Of a stretch of 64,000 bases of DNA, positions 1 through 17,707 are shown piece by piece; position 1 is the stretch's first letter, and each line of letters opens with the position of its first letter. Where the stretch lies: contig CM056377.1 in assembly GCA_029718625.1 (NCBI GenBank), forward strand, positions 100,955,743 through 101,019,742, given 5' to 3'. Source of the stretch: Synaphobranchus kaupii (lineage: Eukaryota; Chordata; Actinopteri; Anguilliformes; Synaphobranchidae). The notes beneath the pieces are model-generated. The model did not search any database. It saw nothing but the letters and a program-made list of their open reading frames with translations, and was not told where the DNA came from. Position numbers and translations under genes: made by a program.

Positions 1-1083
1 TATGAAGGGGTTATTTTAATAGGCAAACCTTGATTTCAATTTTGAAGTGTTGCCAAAGGGAGACAAAGTCCATAGTGGAGTTGAGGTTGGCGTACTCAGC
101 ATTACCTATGAATTTCACCTGCACATCTTGTTGCTTAACCCCTTTGTTTTAAAACTCTTATCTTTTAGTACACGATTCGTGACAACTCTGCAGAATACAG
201 CATTTCTAAGTGTCACTATTTTCCCGTAGCAAGTACAATATATTTATTCATCATATAAAATTAGAATTCCTTCATAGCAACAAGATAAACCCAACGATAG
301 CCTGATCATATGCCAAAAAAGCTGTGAAAAGCCCTGCTCACTCAAATGCAAAATAAACATATTTATTACATCATATACCACTATAAATATCTGCTACTAA
401 ATATGAAATGAATATACAATCCTACCATTGGTTTTAAGCAGAGATGTCCCTTTCAAAATGTATTGTCTTGGACAATCTGTTTGAGAAATACACAGCAGTT
501 TAGCTTGTTATTACACGTCGAACACCCCATACTGTACCTGCAGCTCTGAAGTATTTCACGTGATTCCGGTTTTATTCACAACTGTATCTGTTTTTAAAAT
601 GATGTTTTATTGAGGTACAAGAGTGAATGATTAGGCTACATATTTAGGTGTAACGGTGTGATATCAATGTTTTCATCTTAAACCATAACGAGGGGCAAAT
701 GTATATGCTTTATAATGGACAAAACAAATTTTATGACATGTTTTGGACCCATAGATATCTACCCCCCTATACTGATGAAAATATAGTAATTCCCACTTGA
801 AAATGATGCAAAAGTGAGTTTTATGATCCAAAACATTTGATTTGTAGTTAAATATATCATTTTATGATTTAGAGCAGTGCACAATTTAGCCATTTGGATA
901 GATTTGGAGACACTAATGGACAACAGGGTACACTGCCTATATTTTGCATCAAAAATCTTTGGTAGTTCTGCATATCATCCTCAGATTTTGTACACTTGTG
1001 GTCACAGAGTTTATGATCCAGGAAATATAGATTTATCTGTAATAGTCATACCTATATATAAGTATAGATTTACCAGTTTCATA
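1..1083. other. AT-rich non-coding stretch, no gene seen
   Basis: No conserved protein, RNA gene or clear repeat boundary is visible here. The short open frames lack protein-like composition. The stretch ends at the TA dinucleotide flanking the Tc1 element. Confidence 0.5.
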
Positions 1084-1085
1084 TA

Positions 1086-2616
1086 CACTACTCACAAAAA
1101 GTTAGGGATATTCGGCTTTCGGGTGAAATTTCAGGATGAACCTAAAATGCACTATAACCTTTACAGGTGAAATTAATTTGACCTTCTCTAAACTTTTGAA
1201 TGCACATGTCCAACTATTCAGTGTTTCAGTACTTTTTGCACAACTTGCTGTTCTCTAACAAGGAGCTGAACGGCAAAATTCACAACAGGTGTTTGATCCA
1301 TGAATCAACCAATACATTTCCTGGTTCAATTAGAATTGGTATTTAAACAGTCCTCTTCATCATGCTGTTCACATTTTGACATCATGAGACCAAGACGACA
1401 CCTAACAATTGATCAACAGTACCTCGCCATTGCGAGGCTTCAAACAGGATGTTCTCAGAGGGAAGTGGCCACTGAGCTTAGAGTGTCACAGAGTGTCATC
1501 AGCAGGTTGCAACAGAGATACAGAGAAACTGGAAGAGTCACAGAAAGGCATAGAAGTGGACGTCCTTTGGCCACATCCCACACGGATGACTGCTTCATTG
1601 TGAACAGTGCCCTGCGGAACCGGATGATGAATGCCACTCAACTCCAGGCACATTTAAGGGAGGTGAGAGGCACCCAAGTGTCACGTCAGACCATTCGAAA
1701 CCGTTTACATCAGCGTGGTCTGCGTGCTAGACGACCTGCAAGGGTACCTGACCACACCACCAGGCACAGGCGTCATCGTCTTGCATGGGCCAGGGAGCAT
1801 TTACGCTGGACGAGGGACCAGTGGGCCTCAGTGCTGTTCTCTGATGAAAGTCGATTCACGTTGAGCAGAAATGATGGCCGCCAACGATGTTGGAGACGTC
1901 AAGGAGAGCGCTATGCATCAGCCACTGTTGTCACCAGACGACCCTTTGGTGGTGGCGGTGTTACAGTGTGGGCAGGTGTGTCTAGTCAATACAGAACTGC
2001 CCTACACTTTGTGAATGGTACAGTGACAAGCCCATACTACCTGAATAACATCATTAATCCAGTCATTGTGCCCCTGCATGAACAACACAGGCCTAATTTC
2101 ATCTTCATGGACGACAATGCTCCAGCTCATCGAGGTCGCATCATTAGGGAAAGGCTGCTGGAGACTGGGGTACCTCAAATGGAGTGGCCTGCACTTTCTC
2201 CAGACCTGAATCCCATAGAAAACCTATGGGATCAGCTGACTCACCGTGTAGAGGCTCGTAACTCTGTACCCCAGAACCTCAATGACCTGAGGGCCGCCCT
2301 TCAAGAAGAGTGGGATGCCATGCCTCAGCAGACAATAAGTCGACTTGTGAACAACATGAGACGTCGTTGTCAAGCTGTAATTGATGCTCAAGGGCACATG
2401 ACAAGTTATTGAGACATTGACATTTTTGTTGTGGTATACCCACCACTGTTGTTGGCTTTTGTTTCAATAAATTGTTTGAGATGAGGAAATCACCATTGCA
2501 TGCTTCTACTTAAATGCCCTACCTTCATGATACGTATAATATCACTGTAGCGTGAACTTACATTTTCCATAAATTTCACCCGAAAGCCAAATATCCCTAA
2601 CTTTTTGTGAGTAGTG
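1086..2616 (+). mobile_element. Intact-looking Tc1/mariner transposon
   Basis: The element starts with CACTACTCACAAAAAGTTAG and ends with the inverted copy. The outer ~46 bases of the two terminal inverted repeats differ at about one position (C/T in the GGGATATTYGGC part). It is flanked on both sides by TA (1084-1085 and 2617-2618), the normal Tc1 target duplication. The 1531-bp body carries one uninterrupted transposase frame. Near-identical ends plus an open frame suggest a young copy. Confidence 0.93.
1384..2412 (+). CDS. Tc1-family transposase, full-length open frame
   Basis: The frame is open from 1300, but the ATG at 1384 (MRPRRHLT) is the better start because it is followed at once by the helix-turn-helix region; this gives 342 residues, normal for Tc1. 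The N-terminal half is a paired-like HTH domain ([12 protein letters not shown], then [12 protein letters not shown]) followed by a GRPR-like hook (RSGRPLA). The C-terminal half has the DDE catalytic residues: D in FSDESRF, D in FMDDNAPAH and E in [12 protein letters not shown], with 34 residues between the last two, the DD34E signature of Tc1. No stop or frameshift is seen. It would excise and reinsert the element at TA sites. It is a selfish gene, not part of a host operon. Confidence 0.93.
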   Translation: MRPRRHLTIDQQYLAIARLQTGCSQREVATELRVSQSVISRLQQRYRETGRVTERHRSGRPLATSHTDDCFIVNSALRNRMMNATQLQAHLREVRGTQVSRQTIRNRLHQRGLRARRPARVPDHTTRHRRHRLAWAREHLRWTRDQWASVLFSDESRFTLSRNDGRQRCWRRQGERYASATVVTRRPFGGGGVTVWAGVSSQYRTALHFVNGTVTSPYYLNNIINPVIVPLHEQHRPNFIFMDDNAPAHRGRIIRERLLETGVPQMEWPALSPDLNPIENLWDQLTHRVEARNSVPQNLNDLRAALQEEWDAMPQQTISRLVNNMRRRCQAVIDAQGHMTSY

Positions 2617-2618
2617 TA

Positions 2619-3364
2619 TGTAGCTTTCTGTATTTCATTGCAAACTAAAGAAAAACAAATTATTATTTTTTTATTTTTTTGCATTTTATTCAAAGTTTCA
2701 TTGAATTTAGGTGAGAAAAAAGTTGCCATCTGCGCAAAGGGGTTAACTATAAGTTACCTCTGGTTAGCCAGCCAGTATTTATTTTATTTAAATAGCAGCC
2801 TTTGTTCAAAGATGTTTAAAAAAAAGAAACTGGTTGCAGTGATTTTTTTTCAGCAGCCTTTTCCTGTGACCATGGGTGCTAAATCCCAGACAGCCTGCAG
2901 TGTGAGGGGGGACAATTGAGATGCTCAGCACAGGAGTGTTCAGGGTTGCCATACGCTTTGCTGTACAGAGAGCAGCAGGCTGGGCACCGAAGCAAGATCT
3001 GTTTACTGTATATGATTATGTAAGCTCATTGCTGATGGTCAGACATCAGCATCACGCTGACACAAATATTGAACTCCTTTTAAAAATTGACCCGTGTTAT
3101 TTTACAAGCCCGTTTTGAAAATGGATTTTAACATTGTCGTAAACTGCACGTAATGGCAGGATGCATATCTAAGAAAGATCTTACTGTGTTTTGACCATTT
3201 TCTGTAAAAATATCAATTGATAATTTATTTTTAATGTAGTGGTCTATAGTTTTACCTTTCTCTACTTCTCAAGTACAGCGTTCCTGTACTGACGTGGGAC
3301 ACAAAGTAATCAAGGCGTTTTCTTAAATAATGTGTTCTTGTATTTTCTGTTGGTCACACATGTA
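2619..3364. other. Non-coding spacer, no gene recognised
   Basis: Sequence between two Tc1 remnants. Small open frames show no conserved motif. I searched here for the first coding exon of aldh9a1 and did not find it. Confidence 0.4.
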
Positions 3365-3690
3365 GCGTGATCTTTTGCTTAGATCTGATGACTCATCTGG
3401 ACAATGCACATGCACAACACTTACAAGACAAAGCGAAGCCCATACAGAAATGGTTTGTCGAGACTTCAACCCCATCAAACACCGGGATCTGTTGGAATGC
3501 TGACTGTCGCCCAAAATCAGTGCCCGACCTCACTAATGCTTGTTCCGACATCTAGTGGAAAGCCTTCCCAGAAGAGTGGAGGCTGTTATGGCAGCATAGG
3601 GGGGACCAACTCCATATTAATGCTCATGGTTTTTAAATGAGATGATGTCGAGCGGGCATCCATATACTTTAGGCCATGTAGTGATATTTT
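3365..3690 (+). mobile_element. 3' fragment of a Tc1-like transposon
   Basis: The broken reading frames contain the C-terminal tail typical of fish Tc1-like transposases: a segment CPTSLMLVPTS, then GKPSQKSGGCYGSIGGTNSI. It is followed by an end sequence of the 'cat-ata-cttt-aggccatgtagtg' type (about 3660-3685). The upstream transposase and left end are missing, so this is a dead 3' remnant. Confidence 0.7.
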
Positions 3691-4493
3691 TGTAAATGGA
3701 TTTGACTCTTTTATTCTCCATGTACATGTGTAAGATTTATTTTTCAACAAGATTGGTCATGTATGTAGTAATCTGTAGAATACTGGACCCAATGCACAAG
3801 ACTTCACTCGTGCTGTGAATTTAACAAATGAAAGAAGCTTGAGCTATCACAAGATATTGTTGGTACTAATTTAAACTAGAAGTGTTGGTGTTTCTCTAAT
3901 ATAGCCTGGAAAATGCCAGGCTGTGGTGCTAAATCTGATCTAATATTATGCATTCAATTTGTGATATAAAGTTTGATTCAACAATATTTGTTTTTCCACA
4001 TGTACATTGAGATGTGTAGGGAAAATGTCTTTCCTCACTTTTTTTTTTCTTTCTAAAAACCAACAATTATACGAAAAATCGATTTATTTCCAAGTCCATC
4101 CATCCATTGCCTAACCTGCTTACAGGGGGGCTGGAGCTTATCCCAGCATGCTTTTGGCGAGAGGCAGGAATACACCATGGGGAAGTCGCCAATCCATCGC
4201 AGGGCACACGCCATTTACTCACACACTCATACCTATGGACAATTTAGAGTCTCCAATTAGCCTAACCTGCATGTTTTTTGAGGACAAAGACATTGGATTA
4301 GAAAACTCAACACCATATTCCCAGGAGGATTAGCTCTAGCCTTATTTACCACATTTCCCATATCTCCCTGCGCACGCTTAGGTTAAGTGTACATGAATAT
4401 GTAATAGAGGGCGTACACGCCACTGCTGCGAGCACGGTGACGAGCTAACTTCAAGTCAAGATACCGCAGAAAATTATTGCGTGTCTTGCCAAA

Positions 4494-4877
4494 ATGCCAT
4501 CGTGCGCCGTACGTGGGTGCGATATTAAGTCAGGATGCCGTTTGCCCAAAAATGAGACAAGGTGCATCCAGTGGCTGGGAGCAATTAACAACCCGATCTA
4601 TCTGTTAAATCTGCCAAAAAAAGATTACGACAAAGTTTGTGTTTGTTCGAAACACTTCAAGCCAGAGGACTTCCAATGCGACTATAGTGCCGAATTACTG
4701 GGAACTAAATCAAAGAATTTGCTTGTCCAGAAATCCAACATATTGACCATCGGGAGCAGGGTAATCTTTGACGTACTGCAGAGACTACACACGATGGCAG
4801 CACAACTCTTACACCTCTCCCCAGTCGTTAGCCATGGAGTACCCATTCCAATAGCCAACGATAACCGGTCAGTCTGA
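4494..4877 (+). CDS. THAP-domain protein fragment (transposon-associated)
   Basis: The first 65 residues form a THAP-type zinc finger: start MPSCAVRGC, a central W in CIQWLG, and the CSKHF pair, giving the C-x4-C ... W ... C-x2-H spacing. THAP fingers bind DNA in P-element and related transposases and in domesticated host factors. The remaining 60 residues have no recognised domain; they include VIFDVLQRLHTMAAQLLHL. At 127 residues it is much shorter than THAP transposases, so it is either a stand-alone DNA-binding accessory ORF or the first exon of a larger gene. The usual AVPTIF-like motif after the finger is not evident. Confidence 0.6.
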   Translation: MPSCAVRGCDIKSGCRLPKNETRCIQWLGAINNPIYLLNLPKKDYDKVCVCSKHFKPEDFQCDYSAELLGTKSKNLLVQKSNILTIGSRVIFDVLQRLHTMAAQLLHLSPVVSHGVPIPIANDNRSV

Positions 4878-5133
4878 ATTGCCTAACGTTAAATAAAGGG
4901 GTGACAGAAAAAACTGGTTATAGTAATGTAATATCGGTTGTTGCACAAAGCCTAGGATGCTAAATGAGCTGCTAGATAGCCATCTAGGTATAGCCAACAA
5001 GCGACTGACGTTACATGGAATGTCTGAATCTTGGTGTCATGCTGGCAAGCACAACATATCGACTTTAACATAAGTTTAGCAAACGTTAACTAAATTACAA
5101 GATTTTGATACAGCTTGTTAGCTAGATATTTAC

Positions 5134-5569
5134 TCACTCGTCGCTTAGTTGCCCTCCTGGACCCCTTGGTTGTGGATACTTCCAATTAATCCTCCTATTG
5201 CTGCATAAGAAGTTGGTAAGTACTGCAGGATGTAGCAAGGGTTCGAAGTTATTGGCAATGATGCAAACTCCGTGTTCGGTTTCTGCCAACAGCCGTTGCC
5301 CTCGATCCCATTCGCGGCAGCAAAGGCTCCGTCTCGGTAGGCATGGGTTCACAGTTCCCACACTGGCACCAATTTATGTTCCCACTTCTCTGCTCCCTGT
5401 TAGCTTCGGCTGACTCGTCCTCCGCTCTCTGTCTCTCTCGTTCACGCAATTCTTCCTCTGTAAATTCCGGTTCAAAACTGTAAGGTTGTATTTCTTCGTC
5501 AAAATCGAAAAGCTCGTCCTCTAACTCGGCGAACTCCGCCATATCTCTCAGGCTATCGTCGTCGGCCAA
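5134..5569 (-). pseudogene. P2X7-C-terminal-like ORF, frameshifted
   Basis: Starting at 5569 (MADDDSLRDMAEF) the protein has an acidic N-terminus, a YSFEPEFTEEELRERERQR segment and then WCQCGNCEPMPTETE. This resembles the cysteine-rich domain shared by the P2X7 receptor tail and many fish transposon-associated proteins. The homology continues in another frame (LCCREWD, then GVCIIANNFEPLLHPAVL) to a stop at 5134. One extra base after the GAG codon near 5334 accounts for the shift. No P2X channel segment or transmembrane helix is present, so this is not a receptor gene. Unlike its neighbours it is probably transposon cargo. Confidence 0.6.
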
Positions 5570-5726
5570 GATAGGCCACCTGATATTTGTACGCTAACGT
5601 TACCGTATTTTCGTGGGAGTGTCATGTGATCGCCTGGATGGGTGCCCGCCCATAAACCAGTCTGCGTTCAAGGGTGGAGTTTGAGCGCCCGTTACCTTTT
5701 GGGATACACTGGCTGGAGATTCAAGC

Positions 5727-5760
5727 CAAACACGTCCAGTGACGTCACTGGACGTGTTTG
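5727..5760. repeat. 34-bp perfect palindrome centred on a CRE-like site
   Basis: The arms CAAACACGTCCAGTGAC and their exact complement meet at TGACGTCA. Imperfect pairing continues outward (TTCAA / TTGAA). It lies about 160 bases upstream of the P2X7-C-like ORF on its own strand, so it could be a promoter CRE, a transposon end or a cruciform-forming site. Confidence 0.85.
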
Positions 5761-6249
5761 CCCTTTGAAGTTTTGCCGCCGTATTTCCCATAAATAGGAA
5801 ACGGCTGCACTGACGGTGATTTTAAAAAGGCCTACACACAGAATTTAAGCATTTAATCCAAATATTCTCAATTGAAACAAGCGTGACTGCTCCTTTAAAG
5901 GCAGCAGTACACTGAATGGCCAGTGCAAACTTTTCTTTCCAATGGGGCCCTCATAAGGGGTAACTTGGGAAATAAAGATTTGTCCTAAAACTAACCTGTA
6001 TGTCTTTGGACTGTGGGCGGAAACCCAAGCAGACACAGGGAGGACATGCAAACTCCACACAGAAAGGTCCTCAGCCGGGATTCAAACTCGGTACCTTATT
6101 GCTGTGAGATGACAGTGCTAGCCCCTGCACCACCGTGCCGCCCTATTTCCAAGTCCCTGACGTGTATGTGCAGTGCACACAATGCAAATTGTCAATAACT
6201 TGTAATGGATACTAACTGCTGACTCAGCTCAAATTGTGTATGCTAATGA

Positions 6250-12358
<6,109 letters not shown>

Positions 12359-13365
12359 ACATCTTTAAGAACATCAACTACTGAACCATGATTTGATGAG
12401 CATAAAGTTCAAATCCTGATTCATCTCCACAACACCCAGGGTTAAATTCTCACCAGTGTTGAATTCTGTGTTGTCTTCTGTGATTAGAGGATAAGGCCTA
12501 CTGTTTCCGATGTGCCATAAATATAATGTAACAGCCTGTGTGAATCTTTGTCCGACTAGTCTGCCCATAATTAGATGTTAACCCATCTAGTTGTAGTCCA
12601 CATTGTTAAATATAGCCTACACACAATGGAAATAGACTTAGTTTAAAACAGGTGATTAAAAATGAAACACTATTATGTTCACCAAATGCTTGCCTATCAT
12701 CAATGGTGATAATTCCATTTTTGATAAGTAGCTTGCCAGTAATATTTGTTTCTTTTTAAAGGAAGTTTGTACAGCATTTATTGTTAGGCTTAAGAACACT
12801 TGCATTTTTAAATACTGCTATAAACATGGCATTTACAGACATTTGGCTCTGATTAAACTATCTTTTAACATTTTTGAGATAATATGCTACACTCACATAA
12901 TAAATTGCACATTTGTAATAAGTCTAGTAACTTGTCTTTTTGTCTTGGTGCCAGAACCACAGTATTGTATCACTTTTATTAGATACATAGGCTAATAAAT
13001 GGTGAGTGAACACAAGCTACTTAAGACTCCATGTAATGACACCCCATCTTTGGTCCCAAAAATTCACCTGTCTTTAATTTGATCAGTTAAAACATTTATC
13101 ACCTCTCTTTTTGTAATTGTTTGCAATATAACACAATGTGAGTATTGGACATTTAATGCTAACGTAATGTGGCTTAAGATGGTAAATAATCCCTCTAAAC
13201 ATGAAAAACACCAAATTTAAAAAAATTAACAGGTTAAGTTACAATAAATACAGTAATTTTATTTTAAAATATGTCTATTGTAAACCTTTGGTATGCAGTA
13301 TACTGCACATTGTGTACTTAACACTGCACACTAAACGGCACACATCTGCCAGTACACAGGAGACA
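12359..13365 (+). other. aldh9a1 3' UTR and downstream non-coding DNA
   Basis: AT-rich sequence after the stop codon. A candidate AATAAA poly(A) signal lies at 12899-12904, giving a 3' UTR of about 560 bases. Nothing coding is seen beyond it up to a short MITE end (13366-13388, TCTGATTCGGACACAGCC) shared with elements near 23.4 and 26.7 kb. Confidence 0.5.
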
Positions 13366-13576
13366 GGGGTCTGATTCGGACACAGCCTACAACTTGTAGT
13401 GCAAGAGCGGAGAAAAGGGATTATCCTTGCTACAAAGAGAAATGCTTTTCCAGGGCCTAGAAAAGTGATGTGCTCTGAAACAGGAAGCTCACTCCAGATC
13501 CAAAATGATAAAACGTGTGCCTGGCATCAGCACTGACCTATCTTGAGATTTCATCAACAATGTGGGAAGGGTCCAT

Positions 13577-14140
13577 GGGTGGATTCCAATCGCTTATTTT
13601 ATCCGTCCTCTTCTCCTCGATCCTTGCCTGACCTGGAAATCGATCGAGGTTCGCCATCTTAAAGGACATTCCAAACCGCTAAATGCTCCTCGGAGGAGCG
13701 AGGCGTGGAGAACGACGAGGCTCCCGGAGGATTCTTCAGTGAGGAAGCACAAGTGTAGCCTTTGCGGAAGCCTTTTCTCAGAGCGAGTGACGTGTACAAA
13801 TTGTCCACCACTCTCCACATCTGCCACGTCACAGGCACACCCCTACACAAATGCAATTTTACCGTTCCTTTCCATTTATTAAAAAGTGCTAATTCATAAT
13901 GGCACTCATTCTTTATAACTAACAAGCTACGTTTATTAATGAAAAAATAAGGTAAAAAAATTATAGTTAAGCACGTCAGCATAATATGACGCTGACACTT
14001 GATTGAGCAAGGACATTTCATTTGCCTAATTCATGTTGCTTCTATTCCTCGGTCCTCTTATCTGATCCTTGCATCCTCTATTGGACGGAGCTAAGGAAGG
14101 GAAGGATGCGAGAGTGAAAATAAGCGATTGGAATGAACCC
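13577..14140. mobile_element. MITE, family A, copy 1
   Basis: The terminal inverted repeat is GGATTCCAATCGCTTATTTT at the left end, and the right end is AAAATAAGCGATTGGAATG. CATG flanks both ends. The interior has no transposase. A second full-length copy (24068-24627) and a truncated third (25341-25443) share the interior, for example GCTCCTCGGAGGAGCGAGG. Confidence 0.8.
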
Positions 14141-16025
14141 CATGTCTATGGCTCCTGGGTGATTAATTCAGTACTGGCACTTCCCATGCAGATAAGCTGG
14201 GCCCAATAGGCATTGCAGGTTTGAGTCCTTTGAGTCCAGCTCATCTGCTCATTTGAGGTCAGAGCCCTTTTCTGATAAACCAGTCAAGACATGGAATGCA
14301 ACGGATTGCATAATCCTCCCTGAGAGTGTGGTCTCCGAGGGTAGACACCACACAGAAGTCGTCAGCTGGTTTCTAGTCAAATACCAGCTGATCCTTAATC
14401 ATAACTGGGCATGTATGGACCAAGGTGAGGGTTGGTTTCCTCCACTGACCAGGCTGGCTCTGCTGCATCTACCAGAAAGGTAAAGTTACATTTAAGTGGC
14501 CAGTGAGGTCAGGCTTGTGTTTGTTATATACCTTGTTAGAAAAAAAATTATAATAAATCAGAATAATAAATAATAGGTGAGTCGTATTGCATTAATTTAT
14601 TGATTGTAGCTATTAGACAAGTATGAGTATAACTGGGAATAATATCCGGTTTAAAAAATGCCTTGGGTCCTGTCATTGCTTATACCGTATTTCAGTCTTT
14701 ACTAGGTTGCTTCATCTTGTGAAGCAATGTATATGAATTAATGTACTAAAGTAAAATTAAGTTATGTAAAACTAAAGAGATGTCTGGAATTGTTTTGGGC
14801 CGGTTTGCTTGTGAACATTTCTGATTTGTGTGATTTTGTTCTGACGTGTGAATTATTTGTTTCAGGGATGCTAAGGGATGTTACCTCTCTGTTGACATGC
14901 TTCCATGAGCCTGGCAAACAGCAAGAGTAGGAGTCCAAATACTAAAAGTATTAAAAGTGAAGCGGCAGACAGGGGAAGCAGACCGTCTTCACTCTGACCT
15001 GCCAGATGAAATGCAAAAATGTATTCCACATGTAGTGTGTACCATTGAATAAGATTCTGTTTTGGACTAAAAGATTAATAAAGAATCGTTATATAGAAAT
15101 GTAATTTACCCCATTCCATTCCATCTTGTGACTGCAGACTGTGTACCTAAAAACATGGCAAAAAGGAATACATTTTATTGGATGATATTATACAAAGTAC
15201 TCTTCAAATGAGAGATTACAATGTCCTTTGCTGATTGTGCATTCACCTGAGTGAAACCGTTAATTAGAACATTTTTACAAAGGATAGCAATGCTGTTGCG
15301 CATGGTTGTACAATGATCTTGCATTTATCCAAAATATCTGCTTTCCCCACATACAGAAAACCTGCCAGAAAAAGGTATGCAGTATAAACATGTGATTTGC
15401 ATGTTCAATTATCTTTGTTTTTTTATTTTTTAGAAGGCATGATAAACTGCAGGTACAGAAAATTGATATTAGATATATAGACATTTATTAAGGATCTGTC
15501 TATGATGTTCATATGTGAAATCATTTGAATTATTAGTCATTTGTTTTAAAATATGTTCAATAAACATTGTTCAGGCAGTCTGTGAAGTTCATTTTTGAAA
15601 GGTCCTGTTTATTTTCAATAAACTGATGTCAATAGTATTGCATGTTCTTGTGCTTAATGTAAATCAGTTTTGTAATGTCAGTTTTAAAAGGTGTCGAGTA
15701 AGACACTTTTCTTGAGTATGACCCCAATGTTAAAGGTCAATTAAGTTTCAGTTGATCTGTCTTGCAGGACATGTTTGTAAGAGTGAGCGAGTGAGTGTTA
15801 TAATTAATGGAAATGGGTATTAGTGGACTGGAGGTGTGGTTAATTTTTCTATTTTTATAGTATAAAGTATCTTAAAGTTTTTAAACTGCAATTCCATTTT
15901 GTCAACAGTGTATGATATGTGTAAAGAAATGCACATAAATGATACAGAATTTGGATGAGTGGACTGTTTTAGCAAATATTTCTAATTTAATAATGACCCC
16001 CTCCTCTTTTCCCTTGACATGAAAA
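14141..16025. other. Non-coding DNA, no gene seen
   Basis: No conserved protein segment, tRNA or structured repeat was recognised in this 1.9 kb stretch. It is AT-rich with short open frames only. Confidence 0.4.
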
Positions 16026-16290
16026 CTCTTGGGTCTGTCATCTCCTCCCATGGTTTTTCATACCAATTCTATGCTGATGATGCACAGCATTTCTTCTTGC
16101 CCTTTACCTGACACTCACTTCTCAGCTCAGCTAATCTTGTGCTGGATGGTGGACCATCGTCTTAAGCTCAACTTGACTAAAACTGGGGTGCTCTGCATTC
16201 TCTCCAAGAGTATAGATACTACAAGACAGCTCACACAGAGCTCTTCTGCAAGAAACCCAAGATTCCCAACTCTCCTCTTGCCATAGCGGA
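16026..16290 (+). mobile_element. LINE reverse-transcriptase fragment
   Basis: Across two shifted frames the sequence encodes SSHGFSY then FYADDAQHFF, which includes the reverse-transcriptase YxDD box, followed by WMVDHRLKLNLTKTGVL. This arrangement is typical of L2/CR1-like fish LINEs. Frameshifts and truncation make it inactive. Confidence 0.7.
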
Positions 16291-16624
16291 AGTAAGTCAG
16301 GGGCACAGATTCTTTCTACACATCTGAATAATTATGATTTATGACCGTGTGTTACTGCTGTGACAGAGGGTGGATATGATACATTTTTATGATTATGCTA
16401 ATATTACTGAGAATGTTGATATTTATAACGATGATGTTGAGGCTGTGTAGTGCCACTGCTTCTCCTGTATTTACACTGTTGAGGGTATTCCTCTGATTAT
16501 TGTGGCCTGACCCACTTGTTGCTTTTATACCGCGATTCCTGTGTTTTATGTGTATTTGTACGTTTCTCATGTGTTCACAAGGTGCACACTGGTTGCACCC
16601 TTTGGGTATAATAAAGGTGAAGAT

Positions 16625-16900
16625 TTCTCCATTCCGCAACCGTGTGGTCGCTTCTCCCAGTCACAATGGCTGTCTGTACTGGCCCCCCAGTGGTGGAAGA
16701 GAGTCCTTGCAGAGTCCTTGACCATATTCCGATTCAGACTAAAGACCAAGCTCATCAGACTGCATCTTGGATCCCTCCCATCCCACTCCCCTAGCACTCC
16801 CACCTTTTGTGCTAATTCCATGTTATGGTATTTATATGGTTTATGGTTATATTTTAATAGCTTTATGTTTATAACTGAAGTTCCCTAACGGGAAAATAAA
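16625..16900 (+). mobile_element. Probable LINE ORF2 C-terminal fragment
   Basis: The frame reads LSVLAPQWWKRVLAESLTIF then RFRLKTKLIRLHLGSLPS, resembling the 'W..LP...FK..LKT.LF' tail of L2-like LINE proteins. It may belong to the same decayed LINE as the fragment at 16.1 kb. The family assignment is tentative. Confidence 0.45.
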
Positions 16901-17707
16901 AGTTATTCTATTATATTCTCCTCTTAGTACATATTCAGAATTTGTCTTTTGGTTCTTTGTTAGCATTGTTTTCTTGCACTAATCCTTTAGTGATGTTGCA
17001 TCTATACTCACTGGTCTGGAATGTTGTTAGGTAGGTCACTATGGCTGTGATTAATCAGGTGACATTTTTGTTTCTCCTACAGTGCAAGTCAATCTGGATA
17101 AGACCGTCAGCTAAATGCATGCAATGGAATGTAACAATAATAGTTATACTTAATTCCAAGTTATTTTTATTTTTTGTTATTTTACTGTTTTAATGTGGCA
17201 GATTGTATAGAGACTGATGGTGACTGCATGACATCAAGGGTGGTGTCTAGGTGTTTTCCGTGATTGTTTCTGACTTTTCTGATTAGAATGGTAAAAAGAT
17301 ACTGGTGACACAGGCTACTAATTTGGTTACACAGTGGAGGGAACCGATGAAGGGAACAGAGTGGCCTCTGTTACATTTCCAGGCAAACCCCCATGCCTAT
17401 ATAGTGTACCGTTGCAGACAGCCAAATCAGTGTTTCCCAGACGATTTTATGAAACTGTGGTGGATGGACCCGGACCTGTCTGGGGTCGTCAGGGGTCATG
17501 CAAACAGCTAAATGTATCAATTTGGTGCTCTTTGAAATGAAAAATTTAAAGACTAGATCCACAATTTTTTGTGATTGGAACATTGGAATGGAACACGTGA
17601 AATTTTATTTTGTTTCTCTTTTCAAGTTAGCTAGCGAGGTAACATTAGTTGTAAAAAAAAAAAAAATGTATTACAGCCGCTAGGTTGCTAGCTAAAGTGA
17701 TAACCTT

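Larger units (their letters stand above)
4281..5986. mobile_element. Putative DNA transposon carrying THAP and P2X7-C-like ORFs
   Basis: The interval sits where the SINE is interrupted. Its outer edges form a short inverted repeat, AGGACAAA at 4281 and TTTGTCCT ending at 5986. Inside, a THAP-domain ORF runs rightwards and a P2X7-C-terminal-like ORF runs leftwards, so they converge. Both domains are common in fish transposon-related proteins. No DDE transposase is seen, so it would be non-autonomous or decayed. The short terminal repeat is weak evidence and the superfamily is not determined. Confidence 0.45.
4084..6147 (-). repeat. tRNA-derived SINE, apparently split by an insert
   Basis: Read on the minus strand, 6147-5987 is the head of a common fish SINE (GGGCGGCACGGTGGTGCAG, a degenerate B box ending TTTGAATCCC, then the 'tgtgtggagtttgcatgtcc' block). 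4280-4084 is the matching distal part ending in repeated GGATG near 4090. The two halves meet at the same internal position (CTAACCTGYATGT at about 4263 and 5991), so the 1.7 kb between them looks like an insertion. Two independent truncated copies cannot be excluded. Confidence 0.6.

Noticed and set aside
2614..2919. 101-residue plus frame after the Tc1 element
   Set aside because: Starts in the Tc1 flank, low-complexity F/K-rich, no homology recognised.
5134..5569. A P2X7 receptor gene
   Set aside because: Only the cysteine-rich tail domain is present, with no channel ectodomain or membrane segments, in a transposon-like setting.
13562..13882. 106-residue plus frame and overlapping minus frames
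   Set aside because: Lies inside MITE family A; the corresponding frame is broken in copy 2 at 24.1 kb.
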